Shown here: one piece after another, positions 63,924 through 64,000 of the stretch
Position numbering within the stretch: the first letter of the stretch is position 1
How the letters are laid out: each line of letters opens with the position of its first letter
NCBI GenBank assembly: GCA_944382965.1
Contig: CALWOA010000006.1
Coordinates: 51,097 to 115,096, forward strand
DNA length: 64,000 nucleotides
DNA from: an uncultured Oscillospiraceae bacterium
GTDB taxonomy: Bacteria; Bacillota; Clostridia; Oscillospirales; Oscillospiraceae
Direction: 5' to 3'
Position numbers and translations under genes: made by a program
Notes under the pieces: generated by a model
The model's input: the letters and a program-made list of their open reading frames with translations, nothing else
The model's database searches: none
Told to the model about the DNA's origin: nothing

Positions 63924-64000
63924 ATGGCTAGCAGAATGAAAGAAAAATATGTTGCTGAGATCGCTCCTGCTCTGAACAAGAAGTTCGGCTACAAGAGCGT
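63924..64000 (+). CDS. rplE: 50S ribosomal protein L5 (truncated by window edge)
   Basis: Only the first 25 codons are inside the window: MASRMKEKYVAEIAPALNKK then FGYKS. This is the standard L5 N-terminus, preceded by AAAGGAG and in the expected position behind rplX. The rest lies beyond position 64000. Confidence 0.93.
   Translation, partial: MASRMKEKYVAEIAPALNKKFGYKS

Overview
The window is 64 kb of ordinary chromosome from a low-to-mid GC (roughly 55% by eye) Gram-positive bacterium. The gene set points to Clostridia, most likely Oscillospirales (Faecalibacterium/Ruminococcaceae-like). The evidence is a PPi-type phosphofructokinase, class II aldolase, CdaA/CdaR, RemA-Gmk-RpoZ-PriA, a PASTA kinase with its PP2C phosphatase, an L7Ae-like protein before rpsL, a CIRCE operator, and strong AAGGAGG ribosome binding sites. 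The taxon is an inference; no marker was compared with a database. I see no phage, insertion sequence or CRISPR array.

Layout. 1-2.0 kb: the 3' part of an ABC exporter gene and an acyltransferase-3 gene. 2.0-8.6 kb (minus): ABC-F protein, argS, CotH kinase, VTC polyphosphate-polymerase-like protein and DUF4956 protein in one tight run. 8.8-11.5 kb (plus): htpG behind a perfect CIRCE element, then a membrane protein. 11.5-17.9 kb (minus): small metabolic and housekeeping genes (PRTase-like, NUDIX, VOC, MBL-fold, tRNA-Gln, a glycosyltransferase-like protein, DUF5662, prfC). 18.1-25.2 kb: an AT-richer acyltransferase, divergent fba and PPi-pfk, an esterase/esterase/ATP-grasp trio, and ogt. 25.4-38.0 kb (plus): rpoB-rpoC, L7Ae-like, rpsL, rpsG, fusA and tuf. 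38.1-38.5 kb (minus): rnpB.

38.5-57.5 kb (plus) is a long envelope, nucleotide and translation block. It runs murD-ispD-ispF, a Se/S-carrier-like protein with a cysteine desulfurase-family enzyme, then fifteen closely packed genes: cdaA-cdaR-rseC-yicC-remA-gmk-rpoZ-priA-def-fmt-rsmB-rlmN-prpC-prkC-rsgA. 57.6-64 kb is the S10 ribosomal protein operon (rpsJ to a truncated rplE).

The window mostly serves transcription, translation and cell-wall homeostasis. c-di-AMP synthesis (CdaA/CdaR), the PASTA kinase/phosphatase pair and MurD connect signalling with wall growth. Def/Fmt/RsmB/RlmN/RsgA and the ribosomal operons serve protein synthesis. The least explained parts are the esterase/esterase/ATP-grasp trio, the CotH/VTC/DUF4956 cassette behind argS, the Se/S-carrier and desulfurase pair, a decayed tandem copy of a tRNA-Gln 3' region, a hairpin-rich intergenic block near 41.2 kb, and two leader or intergenic RNAs that can fold in mutually exclusive ways (12.2 kb and 53.7 kb). 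The large antisense open frames opposite rpoBC, fusA and argS are codon-bias shadows and are not annotated.
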